NCBI RefSeq assembly: GCF_002215215.1
Contig: NZ_CP018632.1
Coordinates: forward strand, 2,724,501-2,788,500
Direction: 5' to 3'
Length of the DNA: 64,000 nucleotides
Source: Granulosicoccus antarcticus IMCC3135
Lineage (GTDB): Bacteria; Pseudomonadota; Gammaproteobacteria; Granulosicoccales; Granulosicoccaceae
The stretch's first letter is position 1. Every line of letters begins with the position of its first letter. Below, one piece after another: positions 63,866 to 64,000 of this stretch. A model generated the notes under the pieces. The model had not been told where the DNA came from and did not search any database. It saw only the letters and a list, made by a program, of their open reading frames with translations. Position numbers and translations under genes: made by a program.

Positions 63866-64000
63866 TTAAAACCTGGATCCGTCGTCGTTGGCCGTGCTAT
63901 CAATCGGGTGAGTATAGAGCCTGATGGGTCATTCACTTGTGCCCGGACTTCACTCAAATAGATCGCTGCAGCCGTGCTTATTATTATTAGTGTCTCACTT
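63866..64000. promoter_or_regulatory. Upstream region of the exopolysaccharide locus
   Basis: Minus-strand -10 candidate TATACT (63911-63916) with a weak -35-like CAAGTG 17 bases upstream (63934-63939), about 46 bases before the ATG at 63865. An AT-rich TTATTATTATTAG tract lies at 63979-63991. No gene is visible in the 135 bases to the window edge. Confidence 0.35.

Noticed and set aside
63979-63991. TTATTATTATTAG as a functional microsatellite
   Set aside because: Only three repeat units; too short to support phase variation.

Overview
The window looks like a chromosomal segment of a free-living, probably marine proteobacterium. I see no rRNA, tRNA, insertion sequence, phage gene or CRISPR array. 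Coding density is high and no gene-free gap exceeds about 260 bases. MntR, the monomeric isocitrate dehydrogenase and the DUF3612-type regulator suggest a gammaproteobacterium. The FrcBCA sugar importer and the PyrE sequence resemble alphaproteobacterial versions. A deep-branching gammaproteobacterium (Granulosicoccus-like) would fit, but this placement is inference from remembered family features, not from a search.

Region 1 (1-12512, all minus strand) is a tight run of nine genes. It starts with five genes of the predicted transglutaminase/amidoligase system: a fused circularly permuted ATP-grasp + alpha-E protein, a transglutaminase-like protein, a stand-alone ATP-grasp protein, a stand-alone alpha-E protein, and a very large transglutaminase + DUF2126 amidoligase. 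It runs without a gap into ureD-ureA-ureB-ureC, with ureC cut by the window edge. Most junctions are overlaps or gaps of a few bases, so this is the best candidate for an undescribed functional unit.

Region 2 (12628-17332) holds glyA, the remnant of a ROK-family repressor, and a frcBCA-type sugar ABC importer with a hairpin attenuator between frcB and frcC. Region 3 (17338-24771) handles metals: an iron(III) importer without its ATPase gene behind a Fur-like palindrome, then mntABCD divergent from mntR with a palindrome between them. Region 4 (24774-33070) carries pyrC (2 bases after mntR), pyrE, an M20 amidohydrolase, a Kef-type antiporter, an SDR, a 2-oxoglutarate/Fe(II) oxygenase, an adenylate cyclase-FHA protein and a PfkB sugar kinase.

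Region 5 (33154-39859) holds the monomeric NADP isocitrate dehydrogenase, a 112-residue protein matching only one inserted domain of malate synthase G, a divergent DUF3612-type XRE regulator with three 14-bp direct repeats in front of it, nicotinamidase, and an OmpA-like coiled-coil protein. Region 6 (40037-49995) is a complete glycogen locus: glgC-glgA-glgB on the minus strand and glgP-glgX diverging on the plus strand. A membrane protein follows that looks like an LTA-synthase-type protein lacking its sulfatase domain, then an orphan CHASE histidine kinase.

Region 7 (52757-63865, all minus) is an exopolysaccharide locus of the Wzx/Wzy type: chain-length/tyrosine autokinase protein, priming sugar transferase, WecG-family transferase, flippase, two family 2 transferases, polymerase/ligase, UDP-glucose epimerase and a secreted GH16 glycanase. 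The outer-membrane export channel (Wza-like) is not in the window and may lie just beyond position 64000.
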